In this document: positions 1-12,485 of the stretch, one piece after another | How positions within the stretch are numbered: the first letter of the stretch is position 1 | Layout of the letters: each line of letters starts with the position of its first letter | Source of the DNA: Acanthopleura granulata | Lineage: Eukaryota > Mollusca > Polyplacophora > Chitonida > Chitonidae | Direction of reading: 5' to 3' | Length of the DNA: 64,000 nucleotides | NCBI GenBank assembly: GCA_016165875.1 | Contig: JABBOT010000011.1 | Span: 12,029,766 to 12,093,765 of the forward strand | The notes under the pieces: generated by a model | Told to the model about the DNA's origin: nothing | Databases searched by the model: none | Seen by the model: only the letters and a program-made list of their open reading frames with translations | Program-made: the position numbers and the translations under genes

Positions 1-729
1 ATGCATGTTTACATGTAAGGAATCAGTGATACCTACATGGCACACACATACAAGTAGACCTCCACTTCAAGTTGCTCCAGACTGAGGAAGAACACTTTGC
101 TGACTTAGCATACAGAGTAATCTCCCTTTGACTTTTGTACACGATCATGCTGATCCAGATATCATATCTGCTGTGTTGTTATTTGGTGATATCTATGATG
201 AAAAAATCAATCGACCCATTTAAAAGTAAACCTAACAAATACTGAATTTGTTCTACTGCGCAACAGACAGAGATAAATGTCAGAGATATTTCAGAGTGTC
301 AACCTCTACAACACCAAGTTCGTCCTGTTGTAGCGAATCCAGTGAAAAGGTGGTGCAAAACCTGCATCTGTGGCAATGTTGTTAGAGAGAAAAGAGTTTG
401 CATTCACCTGTTTGTCAGATGAGACCAGACAGTATATTTATGTCGACTTATCCTTTCTCTGCTCTCGATATAGCAGTGCAGGAAATCATACCTACTCCAT
501 GTTTTCCCTGACGATGAATGTTAATTGTTCTTTCAAGTAAAGTTGAAACATGACAGTGGTGCTCAAATGAACTACCAAGGGTACAGTGCTGTTATTGCGT
601 CGACACGGATACCTGAGACTAGAGTACATGTAGGTATAAAGTGAGCCTCCTCGGCAGCAATTTCTAATGCAATGATATCAGTAAGAAGTTTCAATCCATC
701 AGGCGCCGCTTAGAGGGGCGATCCCTGTA
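1..729. other. Non-coding, nothing recognised
   Basis: AT-rich unique-looking sequence with two TACATGTA octamers (10 and 625). Confidence 0.6.
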
Positions 730-807
730 CAGCTGATTCCTGAGACAAGGAGTTTCAGCTAATTTCTGAGATAACGAGTCTCAGCTGATTCCTGAGATAA
801 CGAGTCT
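730..807. repeat. 26-bp tandem repeat, three copies
   Basis: The unit CAGCTGATTCCTGAGATAAC followed by GAGTCT repeats exactly in register at 730, 756 and 782, with a few substitutions. Confidence 0.85.
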
Positions 808-1619
808 CTGCAGTCTTGAAACTTTATATTTTACTACACTTGCTAATGAGATTACTAATAACAGAATGCTGAGTGCGTCAGACGCTCTATTTTTGTTGTA
901 TTTCTTATGATCTGAGGTGATGTAAACATCAAGGCAGGGGGTCACGACATTATTTCTAAATTTTGAAGACCACGATGGCATAGGACAACGCTAAGTATTA
1001 AAATAAAAATGCTTAGGTGAGTTACAATGTTAACGCAGTAAAATTTCTGAAACCAAGACTAAGCCTGACTTAGGTTAAAAACAGCTTCGTGGGCCACGTC
1101 TTTTGCACCGATTTAAACTATGTGAACCATTCCAACTAAAGTTGGCGACACATATCTATTCTCCTTATATGTTGATGGCATTTTATGAGTTTGAAATCCA
1201 GTTATGATTTCGTGTTTCAAATATAGATAAGTTATCCAAAAATGGCAAATATCTACCTTTCTCTTTGGCCTATAACAGACCGCGGCCAATGTTTTTGTTG
1301 TTACATTTTGCGTCATGTGGTTTGCATAACCTAGAAGACCCCAGCATTGCAAACAAAAACAAAAATCAGGCAGCGTAATGATAAACATTTAACCAGATAG
1401 AGAAAGAAAGTTCAGACTACACAGCCATGTCAACAACACGGAGATAACATATCAAATCGTTTACAATATGCTTGTGTGCCTCAAATTGTCAATATTGTAT
1501 TTAACGTTTTTACATCTATGTGAAAAATTCAAATGCTGGGGTCCTGTTCTAATGTACATATAAGCACATATCGCAACATTTAACATCAATACACGCTTTC
1601 TCTAGCTAATTCTGGTTAA
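808..1619. other. Non-coding, nothing recognised
   Basis: Two minus-strand frames of 66 and 91 aa show no domain signature. Confidence 0.6.
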
Positions 1620-1812
1620 GTCATGGTGCTAGGGCAAGTGTAAGGTTTTACTTCGTAGACGCTTACATGAACAGTTAAAATAAAACATTAACTGACATAA
1701 ACTAACAAGAGACCGGATTTCACAGGTAATGTGTGACCATTTTCCCAGCTATCACACTGTTGTCGCTTCTCAGGTTTTACTCTATGCTGTATTCTTTTGT
1801 ATTTTAGCCCAT
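1620..1812 (+). repeat. Interspersed repeat R, copy 1
   Basis: The segment carries ACATGAACAGTTAAAATAAAA, a spacer, then GTGTGACCATTTTCCCAGCT, ATCACACTGTTGTCGC and TTTTACTCTATGCTGTA. The same ordered blocks recur at 3778, 6213, 12300, 28350 (inverted) and 63000, which defines a dispersed family of about 190 bp. No coding content or terminal repeats were seen. Confidence 0.72.
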
Positions 1813-2544
1813 GCCAGCATAACATTTGCAATGTTCCTGCCCACCCGTGAGCACGAAAAAAACCTAAAAAAATGAGAATGTCAAATAAGAGTAAATGAAC
1901 TATAAATTATGTATATATTGTTTCAAGCATTGTGATAATTTTTTTAGGCATCCGCGTGCCTGCGTGTTCCGCGTGAGCGTTGTGACGAGAGTTTCTCTCC
2001 ATATCAGTAATTGCAGCTATGTGTATCGCCACAGCTGTTTGTTCGTATACATGTATACATACAAAAACCACCACTATTTTTGTCTATTCCTCTATAAACC
2101 AATCAATATCCATCGTGTCACTGGCCTCGGCGTTTTCTACCAATACAGGGAACTCGGTTTGTGGGCTTTTCGTGTTAAACATAGACAAAAAGAAAGCATC
2201 ACGTGGAGCTGGCGGCAGTCATCAGGTGAGCAAACAAATTAAGAAAAAAAGATCTTGTCACAAGCACGCGTCGGGTTAGGAGGAAAATAAAGTTGTAATT
2301 ATTTTGGCAACATCGAATTGCGGCGTTGGCGTCTATTTGTGAAGATATCTTAGGCTTGCCTTTAATACTTAAATTTAATTAAAGTTTTTCTGTGAGATCG
2401 TAAAAATGAACTGAAAAGTTACATGTAGGAAAGCCTTAAAAGTGCAGATGACAATGCGAAAAACCTCAAGTTTATATTCCCAACTTTAGGCCGGACTTAA
2501 TTACGTTTCATATTTGTTGTGCAAGAAAATTTACTGTTCATATT
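1813..2544. other. Non-coding, nothing recognised
   Basis: Overlapping 115-aa and 86-aa plus-strand frames (1895-2279) lack recognisable motifs. The start contains a poly(T) and a GTATACATGTATAC palindrome. Confidence 0.55.
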
Positions 2545-2722
2545 TTAGTTTGAGATGAGATCGACGGTTCAAATCCTGGTCTTGCGGGTTTGGCTACCTC
2601 TTTAAGTTAGAGTGTTTGTCTGATGATCAGTGATGTATACAGGTCCCTCCGATTACCTCCACATCCATGTATGATGGCTGGCTTATGAGAAGTTTTAACA
2701 TTCATAAAGTAAATAAATACAA
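2545..2722 (+). mobile_element. Old or divergent SINE-like copy
   Basis: GGTTCAAATCC (about 2568) is a perfect pol III B box. The downstream TTACCTCCACATCCATGTA and ATGATGGCTGGCTTATGAGA, ending in AAAGTAAATAAATAC, resemble the 3' half of copies A-C at low similarity. It could be a related subfamily. Confidence 0.4.
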
Positions 2723-3777
2723 GTTATCAAGGTAAAAAAATTGAGCGAGGAAAGGGCTTTGCTAATGAATTAATCCTTTATATAAAACGTGTATTCTGAT
2801 TAGTGAAGTATTTTTTTCTAATTACCCATTCTCGTTCCGAAATACCAGACCTGATTAATAATAACTTTCCACTGAATGTCACAAATGCAAGGCGAATTTC
2901 TTAGTTCCACATCATCAAATATGGACGGGCGGAGAAGAGTCAGTCTTCTGTTTTCACGTGTGTTATTGTCAGTGTGAAACATGTCTCATTAGCCTCCACA
3001 TGGCTGCACGCACCACAGCCTATTTGTGTGTATAGGCAGCGCCTATGCATACTAAAAAACCGACTAACCGGAATTCCTGACTTCTCATTATGAATGTAGA
3101 TTACACCAAAAGAGAAGTAGGACAACGACTTTTAATGCTAGATATAGGATTTTGACATCAGATTTCCAGCTCTTATAAAAAGTTGGAGTATGTTGATTTG
3201 CAACACTACTTTGTTAATTCAAGTTAGTAATTGGTACTGTGTTATATTAGTAATTGCTCACTTGATCAAAATAAGATATATACACATTGTTTTTTCATGC
3301 GTTGTCCCACATCGATGAATTGTTATTATATGTTTCTATTTTAAAAACCAGGGACAACCTACTAATTTCCAATACCAAATTAAACTTAATCGTCATTAAA
3401 CCTACTGAATACTCTGATAAACATAAAGTATGTACCAGGTTTATAAAAATTCTATTCCAAAGAAATCCTCATGACAAGCCACTCGAAATTACCTTGCTGT
3501 CACAATGACGAATGATACACAATTAGAGTACCACAGATACACATGCATGTGTCTATTTGTACACACACGTTCTACAGAGCTGTCAATGGTATAATACATC
3601 CACATTATTTTGTCATTCGAAACCCAAACGACACGCCCTTTACGTGTGTGTTATTGGATTTGTTTACTAAATGTGATGACGTGTACGTCATTCTGAGTAA
3701 TCATAAAACCAGTGACAAGTGTGATAAATTGCTGTAAACATACCCGCATTTTATGTTACCTTATTCTGCTTATGCCA
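2723..3777. other. Non-coding, nothing recognised
   Basis: AT-rich; short frames only. Confidence 0.6.
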
Positions 3778-3960
3778 TGTTGTAGAGGCGATGTAAGTTC
3801 TAACTATTTAACATTTTCACGAACAGTTGGAATAAAATCCCAGTATAGGTAAATGGGCAAGAGACTGGATTTCTGTAGTTACGTTTGGCCATTTGCCTAT
3901 AATCACTCTTTTGTCGATAATCTTGTTTCACTCTCCCTGCGGTAGTCCTTTTTTAATACT
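3778..3960 (+). repeat. Interspersed repeat R, copy 2
   Basis: Diverged copy: ACGAACAGTTGGAATAAAA, then TACGTTTGGCCATTTGCC, TATAATCACTCTTTTGTCG and TTTCACTCTCCCTGCGGTAG in the same order as copy 1. Confidence 0.65.
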
Positions 3961-4345
3961 ATAATTATTTAGGTAAAATAAGAATCATGATATTGTATCT
4001 TTACAAGTCATCACCTTATGATGAACAACACGGACAAAACTGTTACAGTGATTACTTGCGGCTGTCTCTGAAGCGCAGTCCTGTCTTTTATCGCTGAACA
4101 TAACACGACTTCTCCGCCGGATGTATACACCCAATTCTGAAGCCATAGGCTGGTCGAATCAACACCAGGTTTACGAGATTTCATGGCTGTGAATCCGTTA
4201 TGTAACCCGTCGCGCCAAGCTGTGACCTTGCAAAAAACCTGATCACATCATTTCATGCTCAAAATAACAACCATGCTTTTTCAGCAATCTTGATAATAGA
4301 AGGCCAGATATCATTCATATGACTTCAGGATTGTGTCGTCCATAT

Positions 4346-4398
4346 ATATCACTAATTTCACGGCCCCGTGTGAAATTATATGGTTATGGAGTGATATA
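4346..4398. other. Imperfect hairpin
   Basis: TATATCAC and AATTTCACGG pair with CCGTGTGAAATT and GTGATATA. It may be a decayed fold-back element. Confidence 0.4.
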
Positions 4399-4682
4399 GG
4401 TCAGTGTGTTGTGATTATAGAATCAAACCATTAAAAGATTTCACATCATGTTGTTAAATAAATATTAACTGTGGTGTTCAGAATTGTGGAACCCAGCGCT
4501 GTCAGTAAAGTACCGTACAACAAGCTTAATAGCGTAACACGCATGTGTTACCTACAAAAGGTAAATAAATAAAGCTTTACATTAAAAGATGTTTAAGTTA
4601 GAGAATGTTTTGCTTTGTTGCCATAGACCTCTTAGTGTCAAAGAATCCGGGGTGAAATGACTAGGTGTATTTCTGCTCCAGT

Positions 4683-4702
4683 TTGTTTATTCGAATAAAC
4701 AA
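4683..4702. promoter_or_regulatory. Perfect 20-bp palindrome with paired forkhead-like sites
   Basis: TTGTTTATTCGAATAAACAA reads identically on both strands. Each arm contains TGTTTA/TAAACA, the core forkhead (FOX) site. No gene is adjacent. Confidence 0.4.
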
Positions 4703-5784
4703 CCATTATCAGAATCCTGGTTCAGGTGCCAGGCTGTTAACGGCGTGACTGACACAGGCAGACAGCTAATTAATGTAGTAAAACATCACCAAGCAGGTAG
4801 CGGTCGATACACCATTCCTTTACAACGGATTTCAAAATTCCGGTGCGATTTAGTGGAATAAAAACTGTATTTGTGCTGATGGCATTCCCGCGGCTCTGTT
4901 GAGAGAAAACGGAGGGAATGGTCAAATCTCCGTAAGTCGTGCTCTAGATCTCTTTTATCTAGACAGTTTGTGCCACGCTGTGTAAGTGTATATGGGCACT
5001 TCACCCGTCCCGTAAGATCTTTCTCACCCTCAGTGTTCACTAACCTCTCTTACTTGACAGCGTGTAATGTTTACCAGATGTATCATATAACATACCTCAG
5101 GTAAAAGGAGCTTATTATCTTTTTTGTCACCGTCTTCTCACTTACATTGAAGTGAACAGGATTTCAGATGAATCATACCACAATACAGCCACTGTCCGGG
5201 TTATAAAATTTCTAGCACAGAATTAAGACAAACAGAATGATCACTAGGTAGGACGCTAACAAAGCATATGGTAGATGTACCACCACCTTGAAAACGCCTA
5301 ACATAAATAAAAAGTTTTTAAATAATGAGGCACACAAATAATAAAACAAATATAACATTTGTAAGTGGTAAAAAGATGTGTCCTAGTCAGGACGATATTT
5401 TCTTTGCCTCTGTCGACTGATAAACTTGTTTTCCTGGGATAAAAAACGCTTTTCATTTCCACTGGTAGTTTGTCCGTTATTCTTCATCAGAATGTTTCAG
5501 TATTGTGTGCTCAAAATGGCGGAGTTAATGGATGCTGTCCTACTTTCCTTAGATGCGCTTTTTTGATTTTCTACTGGTTTTCGCAGATAAACATATTTTC
5601 CTATACCAATCACATTTGCAACAAACTCTATACCTTCAAGCCCTCGAATGTCCTGTATAACTTTATAATTTCACAGTAGACGTGCAAGTAGATTCGAGTA
5701 GGTATGCAAGTAGATATGCATGTAATTCCTGGTAATTTAAGATCGTTCTTCCTCTTTCTCAGAACACCCAATCCTACTTCACTG

Positions 5785-6212
5785 AGAGGTTAGGACAAGG
5801 AAACAGGATTGGTCGAGTATGTGTCGGTGTAATGTGACGGGGTAGGACGTCTGGTGTCTTCATCCACCTAGAACATTCATTGGGTCGTATCGTCATCATT
5901 GAAAACTGTTGACTGCTTTTCTGTGCATGAATCCGTCCTATTTTTTACATTTATATATATTCTTAGTTCTTTTGCAGATTGTGTTATTTGGCGTTTTGGG
6001 AAACTGGTCTTGCGATTATTGACCCGGAATGCCCATTTTGGTTGACGGCTGGTATACGAATGTCGGGTTCGGCGCCTAGGTTCGACATGATGTTCCAGCG
6101 GCAGCGGCACTTTGGCACTATGAGAAGACAAAGTATATACAGATTCTAAGGGTTCGTCATATTACTGAAACATTGTTAAGTATGACGTAAAACCCAAGCA
6201 TAGATACATGCT
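5785..6212 (+). repeat. Interspersed repeat G, long copy
   Basis: It begins around GTGTCGGTGTAATGTGACGG and GTCTGGTGTCTTC, and ends TGACGTAAAACCCAAGCAT, as in the copies at 61455 and 60225. The middle (about 5890-6061) matches the inverted segment near 15467-15650 closely: GGAAACTGGTCTTGCGA and GACCCGGAATGCCCATTTTGG. The open frame across it is not conserved in frame between copies. Confidence 0.7.
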
Positions 6213-6315
6213 GAGGAGGATTTCACCAATTAACTGTGACCATTTGTCAGCTATACATCACACCGTTGTTGCTGCTCTGGTTTTAATCTCTCTACGCTGT
6301 AGTCATCTATACTAA
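6213..6315 (+). repeat. Interspersed repeat R, copy 3 (3' half)
   Basis: Only the 3' half is present: AACTGTGACCATTTGTCAGC, CACACCGTTGTTGCTGCTCT and CTCTACGCTGTAGTC. It directly follows the end of the repeat G copy at 5785. Confidence 0.65.
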
Positions 6316-8743
6316 TATGCACGTCGCCGACGAGAAATCGGCAGTCATTGGAGTGGACCCACATGCTCTTACATCCAAGAATGTTCTGCTTTTTAAAGAG
6401 TGATGCTAAGTTTGTCAGTGCAGATAAGAAAATGTCACAGTCTTCGCCATGTGAATTTGGACTGGACTATGGGCAACGCACAGACCTATGGTCTTTATCA
6501 GTCATCGGCATTTGTCTATGACAGAAGTAAACAGCTGGCATGTGATACGATGACGGAGCAGAGTTGTTATCTACAGTGGCGTAACAATTACTCAGTTACC
6601 TGTCGCTACTTAGCTCTGTTTCCCTGGCTAAGGCGTGATAAGATCACTTCTTTACCTGGATGAGTGGTCATAAAATCCCAAAGCGGAAACCGGAGAGCGG
6701 CAAGCTTGGAATGTGTAGCATAGCAGCTGCAGTATATTACCAGTTCAAGATGTTAAATGGAGCGTGGACATATCGAGATTTTTAGGTCGGTGAGAAAAAC
6801 TAATGGTATGATACTCATTACCCTAAAATAACGTGTGTACCTCCTTTACCGTATATGCTTGATTGATTGGTGGAATTATATTCACATTTCTTCTTTAAGT
6901 TGATCTCTGAAGGATAAAGTTTAACGGCATAGTGCAAAAAGTTGCAGTGTTTTTTTTTGTTTTTTTTTTTGTTCTTTTGTTTTTGGTAATAGGCGTAGTT
7001 CTAATAATGTTTGTTGAAACCGAAAGGGAAAGGTGAAGAGAGATACAGAGAGAGGTTCAGAACCTATAACCTTAATATGTCAGGTGCACACAACTGCATT
7101 GGTAATCATCCATGTAGGGGAGGCAAAGATTCAGTGTTAGGGTGAGCCATATCTATTCGACTTTCAAGTAATTGGAAATTTGGATCCGCCATTGATTGCT
7201 GCGCAGCATAGGTGAACAAGCCAGGTTCCAGATGACCAAGTGTCAGACAACACTATAAATGTTGGAAATTCATATCCACTAGTATATTTTTCTAAACAAA
7301 ACCTAAAGCACTAGTCTTCGACGGAAGATGTGAGAGGTAATATATGAATAGTAAATAAAGGAGGTAACATGGAAGACAGAAGGAGCCTGGCTTCCCATTC
7401 ACATATGGTGAAATAATGCTGAAAACTATGGGAGTATTGGATGCGACCACTCGCGCTTTCGTATTTTCGACCTTAAAATGTAAAATCAAAAAAGCTGAAA
7501 ACACGAAAGTGAGAAGTGAAAACACGAAAGTGCCATGACTGAAATGCTACAGAGCGAAACAGGATGGTGTTAAACGAAGACACCATACTGCGACGTTCGT
7601 CTTGCGGTCGGTACTGATTACATTTCCGATCTCAGCATGCTGTTATCGGCTGCACTATCATCGTGGCGATGTTTCAACATCATTGCACAATGTATGTTGA
7701 AGTTTTCTGGTAGCTGTGTGTAAACAGGAGAAATCGGAAGAGGAAAACGCAAACTTAGCTCCATTCCGTTCACATTTTAGAATTTTTGACGTCACACTTT
7801 CCAGTTTTCAACTTTTGCACTTTAGCATTTCGCCTTTTCGATCTTATATTTATAAAATCGGGCTTCCGTGTGTTTAAATCACCAGGCAAACGAATTCACA
7901 TGGACTTACATTTCGAACCTATCAGATTATACTACTGACGGACACAGGGGTTCAGTTTACACTGCTAACAACAACGTGCCCGTAGAACAGGTGCCACACT
8001 ATACCTATGTGGGAAACATCTGACATCAAGTCGATTCCGATAATCAGCCGGAAACCTGGACTTGGTGCTTCTTGATATACTCGTAAGCTTCGGCTTAACG
8101 GCAATCCCAGGTGTATTAGGGACGAAAACAGGACGAGTAATAACGGTCAGTCAGATATACCTCCCATACCAATGTGCGTCACTCAGAGTCAGTGGTCAGA
8201 ATTGAAATAAGCATCAAAAATGAAGGCAGGAGTTAGTTAACTTTTCTCATTGAATATGGGGAGATTGCTCCACTGACACGCGCCCTTGCAATTATAGATT
8301 AATCGGTGATCCAGTCAGCCAGAGGGCATGGACTTTGTGGTCAGCGAAGAACCAATCCTGCGAATGTGGTTGAAGTATGCATCACCTAAACAGGTGTACA
8401 GAGAAAGAAGAAATCTGTTCTTATCGTTCTTGACATAACTCCTGACATTCATAGAGAAATAGAATACACCAGCAGTGAGGGAACTGGCAAGTTTATAATT
8501 CCCCGAAGACATCAGAACAGTGTTTTGATGCTTGGACCTTGGTGACTGTTCTGCGTACTGAAAAGATGTGTGTTACTAGAACGTTCTCCCGGGTATAAGT
8601 CTAAGGTGTGCCTATTAAGTAATCAATGGGAACATGGATATACATGGACAATGATTTAAAGGTAAGATAAAAATTTGAATTCTTGATATACGCCCTGTGT
8701 ATATCTAGGATATAAAAGAACCATTGATCATTACCTGTTACGA
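6316..8743. other. Non-coding, nothing recognised
   Basis: It contains a T-rich run at about 6946-6985 and several AAACACGAAAGTG-like direct repeats near 7440-7535. Frames up to 87 aa have no motif. Confidence 0.55.
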
Positions 8744-8957
8744 CGGTAGACTTGAGGTGCACCGATGTCAGAATCGTAGACTTGTAGTGTATACTGCATC
8801 TGAACGGTAGGCTTGAAGTATATATTAAGGTCAGGACAGTAGACTTGCCGTGTAACAACGTCGGAGCGGTATAGTTGCAGTTATACCATCGCCGGAACGA
8901 TAGGCTTCTACTACACGAATGCTAGAACGGTAGACCTACTCTGTCAAACAACTGTGT
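8744..8957. repeat. ~30-bp degenerate tandem repeat, about seven copies
   Basis: Units start at 8744, 8775, 8805, 8837, 8867, 8898 and 8928, each opening with a variant of CGGTAGACTTG. Spacing is 30-32 bp. Confidence 0.8.
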
Positions 8958-10720
8958 ACAAATGTGCACATCCAGAATGTATGTGTATCAGCGGTACATG
9001 AATTCTGCGTCACTGATACACAAGTTATAGTAAATAAATTACACAAATTGTGTATTGTTGATACACAAAGTTATGTGGATGTAAATTTTGTCAGAATAAT
9101 ATGTACCACTCGTACAAAGTAGTATTTATGTCAAAACGATACCTGGAATTGTTGCAAATGCTTCCGCACATTTTTACTTATCTTGAACAAAAAAGATGGA
9201 AACGTAATGTATTTTTGAATTTCTTGACTGGAAGTTTTCATCTGGTCAAATCTTATCTTCCCCTCTGCGGCCTGCGATATAACACCTTTCCCGCCTTGTG
9301 TTATGCAAGCCGACACGACAGAGCAACAAAGGGGAAATTGGAACAAAGCGGAAGTTGAAGGGGATGTATTCTCGATTCCTTTGCCATCTAGGGAATGTGT
9401 GTAAGGGGAAGTCTTGACTAGAAACGACCCCTAAAATCTTACCCGCGGCTCAGGGTAGCAGAGTCTGGGATTAGGGTCTCGATTGTGGGACACAGGCCGA
9501 GAGGACGAGCGGTATCCAGGCAGATCTGCGGTTAGCAATACTGAAAAGGACGGCGAGAGGCGGTGCACGCTTTGGTCAGAACACAAGGAGTTAATCCCTG
9601 CTGTTGACAAAAAGACGTCTTGAGCTCAACAGCAAATATTCCCCGCATTCTGAATGTTGTCGCAGGGAAACAGATCATGGGAGAAAAAAGAACTGCTGGC
9701 TATTTTCTCTGTACGCTATGTCATCTTTGACGTCTGTGCGCTTGTAACATGAATCAGGGTGACATGTCCAACGACGAAGCAACCATCATAAGCGCTTAAT
9801 GTTATTTTTCCATGTTGTTGCTGATCTGCAAAAACAAAACCCCCGTTACCTTTAGTTTGTTAACATTGAATGTATCAGCGGTTATGGTTATACACGACAT
9901 TTAATTCGTATCATGGCGGGAACAAAATCTGACTCCGAATTATAACAATTATGATGCATAAATATTTTATGGAGAAAAAAAAATGGTTTGATACAAGGTT
10001 CAAAAAACATATGGCCGTTAAAATGTCAATAGTTATTCATTACGCCACTGGAGTGTAAGCTATCCTGTGGTGCAATGCTTGGGAAATGTTTTAAAAATTC
10101 CAGAACAAAACTTATATTATCACAAGAAACTATAAACCGTCAGCGAAGCACCCCGTCCAATCTAAGTTCATCACAATCATCCTCGTGCATTGTAATAACA
10201 GTTTTATATTGTCATCTATTTAAGTGGAAAAAGACATTACAACATTATTATTCCATCACTCAACTTTAATTTCCTCAAAGGATGCAAGTTATTATACCGT
10301 GATCACAGAAAAAGGTGAAGGGTTAGGCGGAAGTAGGTACCAATTTAAATATGGCGATTGACCAAAAAACGCCTGATCTCGTCGTGATGGGGTGTCCCAC
10401 AACGACTTCTGTTGTCAACACACTACTAAACGTTGACTGCCATGGTGTGACTGGTTTGTAGTTCTATAGTTGTACGCGTAAACAATGCCGATCAACGCAT
10501 CTAAGGTCTGTACTGATACATTTTCCCGATACCACAGTCATCCATACTCCTAAGGCTTCCGTATACTCTCTAACTCTCCAGCAAACGTGCAGGAAAGAAT
10601 CAAGGTCACAGCAGCTGGATTTTGAAGAGCAAACTCGCTTCCACTACACGAGAGGTTCATTTCCAAATTGACCCACTAATACTAAACAGCAGGGAGCCTA
10701 TCCTATCCGTCATCATTACT
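8958..10720. other. Non-coding, possible regulatory stretch at 9420-9700
   Basis: 9420-9700 is GC-richer and contains GGGATTAGG and TTAATCCC, K50-homeodomain-like (Otx-type) words. No coding frame is supported. Confidence 0.35.
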
Positions 10721-11121
10721 ATATAGCAGACGAGTTACAATGAACAGCGCATGGTGCTATTTGAAAGAAAAAATCCCCAAGACTTCCTCTTGAAACTTCC
10801 ATTGGTTAATTACTTTTCTTTTTTTCATGAATGTTCAAGTATATGACAAACGAACAATGAGCCATGAAGCGCATGACAGAAGAACTCCCTAAGACTTCCT
10901 CATGAAACTTTCATTGGTTGATGACTTTTTACCGTGCATTTCTCTTCTTGTTTTGTCATAAATATTCAATTATATGACAGACGAGCAATGAACAGAGCTT
11001 TGTACTGTTTGAGGGAGGTTATCCATAAGATTTACTCATGAAACTCAAACTTCCTTTGGTTAATTGCTTTTTACCGTGGTACATTTGTCCCCCCCTCCCT
11101 AAATATTCAATGTTGTAAGCT
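10721..11121. repeat. Three diverged tandem copies of a ~125-bp unit
   Basis: Each copy carries an ATATGACA(G/A)ACGA(G/A)CAATGA-like start (10721, 10841, 10972), then AAGACTTCCTC(A/T)TGAAACTT, TTGGTTAAT and AATATTCAA. Spacing is about 120 and 131 bp. Confidence 0.72.
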
Positions 11122-11519
11122 GATACACTTTTTATTTCATCATTTCACTGAAGACGTGTTCAGTTAACCAAAATACATGTAACAACTATTTGATCTTTCG
11201 ATGTCTCAATCCACTTTGTTTTTATTCTTGTCGTATTAAGCAGATTGCTCTAATTCCAGAAAACGTTTTATAACAGTAATGATGCATTTTATCATATACT
11301 TGAATTGAATTCATATGTGGAAGTTAATTTTATGTTGAGTATGGTCACCAGAGCTGAGAGACACTACTAATGAGACCAATGTATTCATCCGCGTGCATGT
11401 TTCACTCACTATGGTATGGCCTAAATCACTTCTGATGCGTCCTAAGCTGAGAAATTGGTACACCGAAATGCTATCACATGGGTGCTTGGTGCTTAATTAA
11501 CACATCTTATTAGACACAG

Positions 11520-11915
11520 GTGAGCTCTCCAGGTGGGTCAAAGGCTATTCACATTTCGGCAAGCCTATGGCCCGTGGGTGGGGCAGAAATCCTGAGAAAG
11601 CACATTCCCTCACGCCACAAGTTACAGACTGCATTGTGTAAGATCTTACCGCCCACTGGCCTAATCATCACAGTGGACAATCCGGGACCAGTACTGCAGC
11701 TGTCTTTGTGCCATATCGCTCGTTCCTCTGTTTTCTTGCCCCTGTCCGCAGGACAATCCGCCTTGCACAATACTTGAGTTAATCTTCTGTACCCTACTCG
11801 CCATGGGCGGGATCTCCCGTAACAATGTAAGATGACATTCCGCGTGCTTTGAAACTGGACAAAACATTTGTTGTGTGCTGTCCACGGACCCGTGTGTTTC
11901 TGTTTTGCAAACATG
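11520..11915. other. GC-richer unique stretch, possible regulatory element
   Basis: The composition stands out from the flanks. GGACAATCCG occurs twice (11675 and 11751), and GGGCGGGATCTCCCG lies near 11806. Open frames of 74-121 aa overlap on both strands with no known motif, which suggests base composition rather than coding. Confidence 0.25.
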
Positions 11916-12299
11916 GCTTGGGTGTTAAATGTTTCAGACTTTTTCTAAACAGGCGTCCTTGTAGGAGGAAACGAAAAAAGGAATGAAATGATGCAAAATA
12001 TATAAGATCGTAATTTTTAATGGTGTCATCATTTAATTTAGACTCTGAGTGACATATCTCAAGAAACTGAACCTTACCGGGCGATTTCTTTGCAGTTAAC
12101 GAATCGGAAGGTCCATCAAACAATGTCAGCGGTAACTGTGTCAGTTATGTGTTGTTCTGCTGGTGAACCAAGTACCCAAGGTTTCTGGCCCCTGTGCATT
12201 GTTTTCATGTTATTCTTCATTAACTGTGACCTCAACACAACGTTTTCAGTAATTCTGATACGATGCAATTAACATCACTGTAGTTGTTATATACTTCTG

Positions 12300-12485
12300 C
12301 TCACGCCACGGTTCTAGGGGGTGTAAATTGCAACATATTTACATGAACAGTTAGGATGAAACCTTGATTGAGGTAAACTGACCAGAGGTGATACTGTACC
12401 TGTCACGCGTGACCAGTTGTCAACTGTCACACTTCCGCCGCTGCTCCGGACTTTATACTCTCCATTCCATGCTTTTATAGCGTAA
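12300..12485 (+). repeat. Interspersed repeat R, copy 4
   Basis: Nearly full length: ACATGAACAGTTAGGATGAA, CACGCGTGACCAGTTGTCAA, CTGTCACACTTCCGCCGCTG and TTTATACTCTCCATTCCATG. Confidence 0.7.

Larger units (their letters stand above)
3961..5784. other. Non-coding, two palindromic features
   Basis: Apart from the hairpin at 4346 and the FOX-type palindrome at 4683, I see nothing. Confidence 0.55.

Noticed and set aside
2565..2580. Possible tRNA gene at a perfect B box
   Set aside because: No A box, acceptor stem or cloverleaf could be paired around it. The downstream sequence fits a decayed SINE.
5877..6131. 84-aa minus-strand frame
   Set aside because: It lies in repeat G. The related copy at 15405 is open in a different frame, so the protein is not conserved.
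11549..11914. 121-aa minus-strand frame
   Set aside because: It overlaps 85-aa plus-strand and 74-aa minus-strand frames of similar quality. There is no family signature; base composition explains the open frames.
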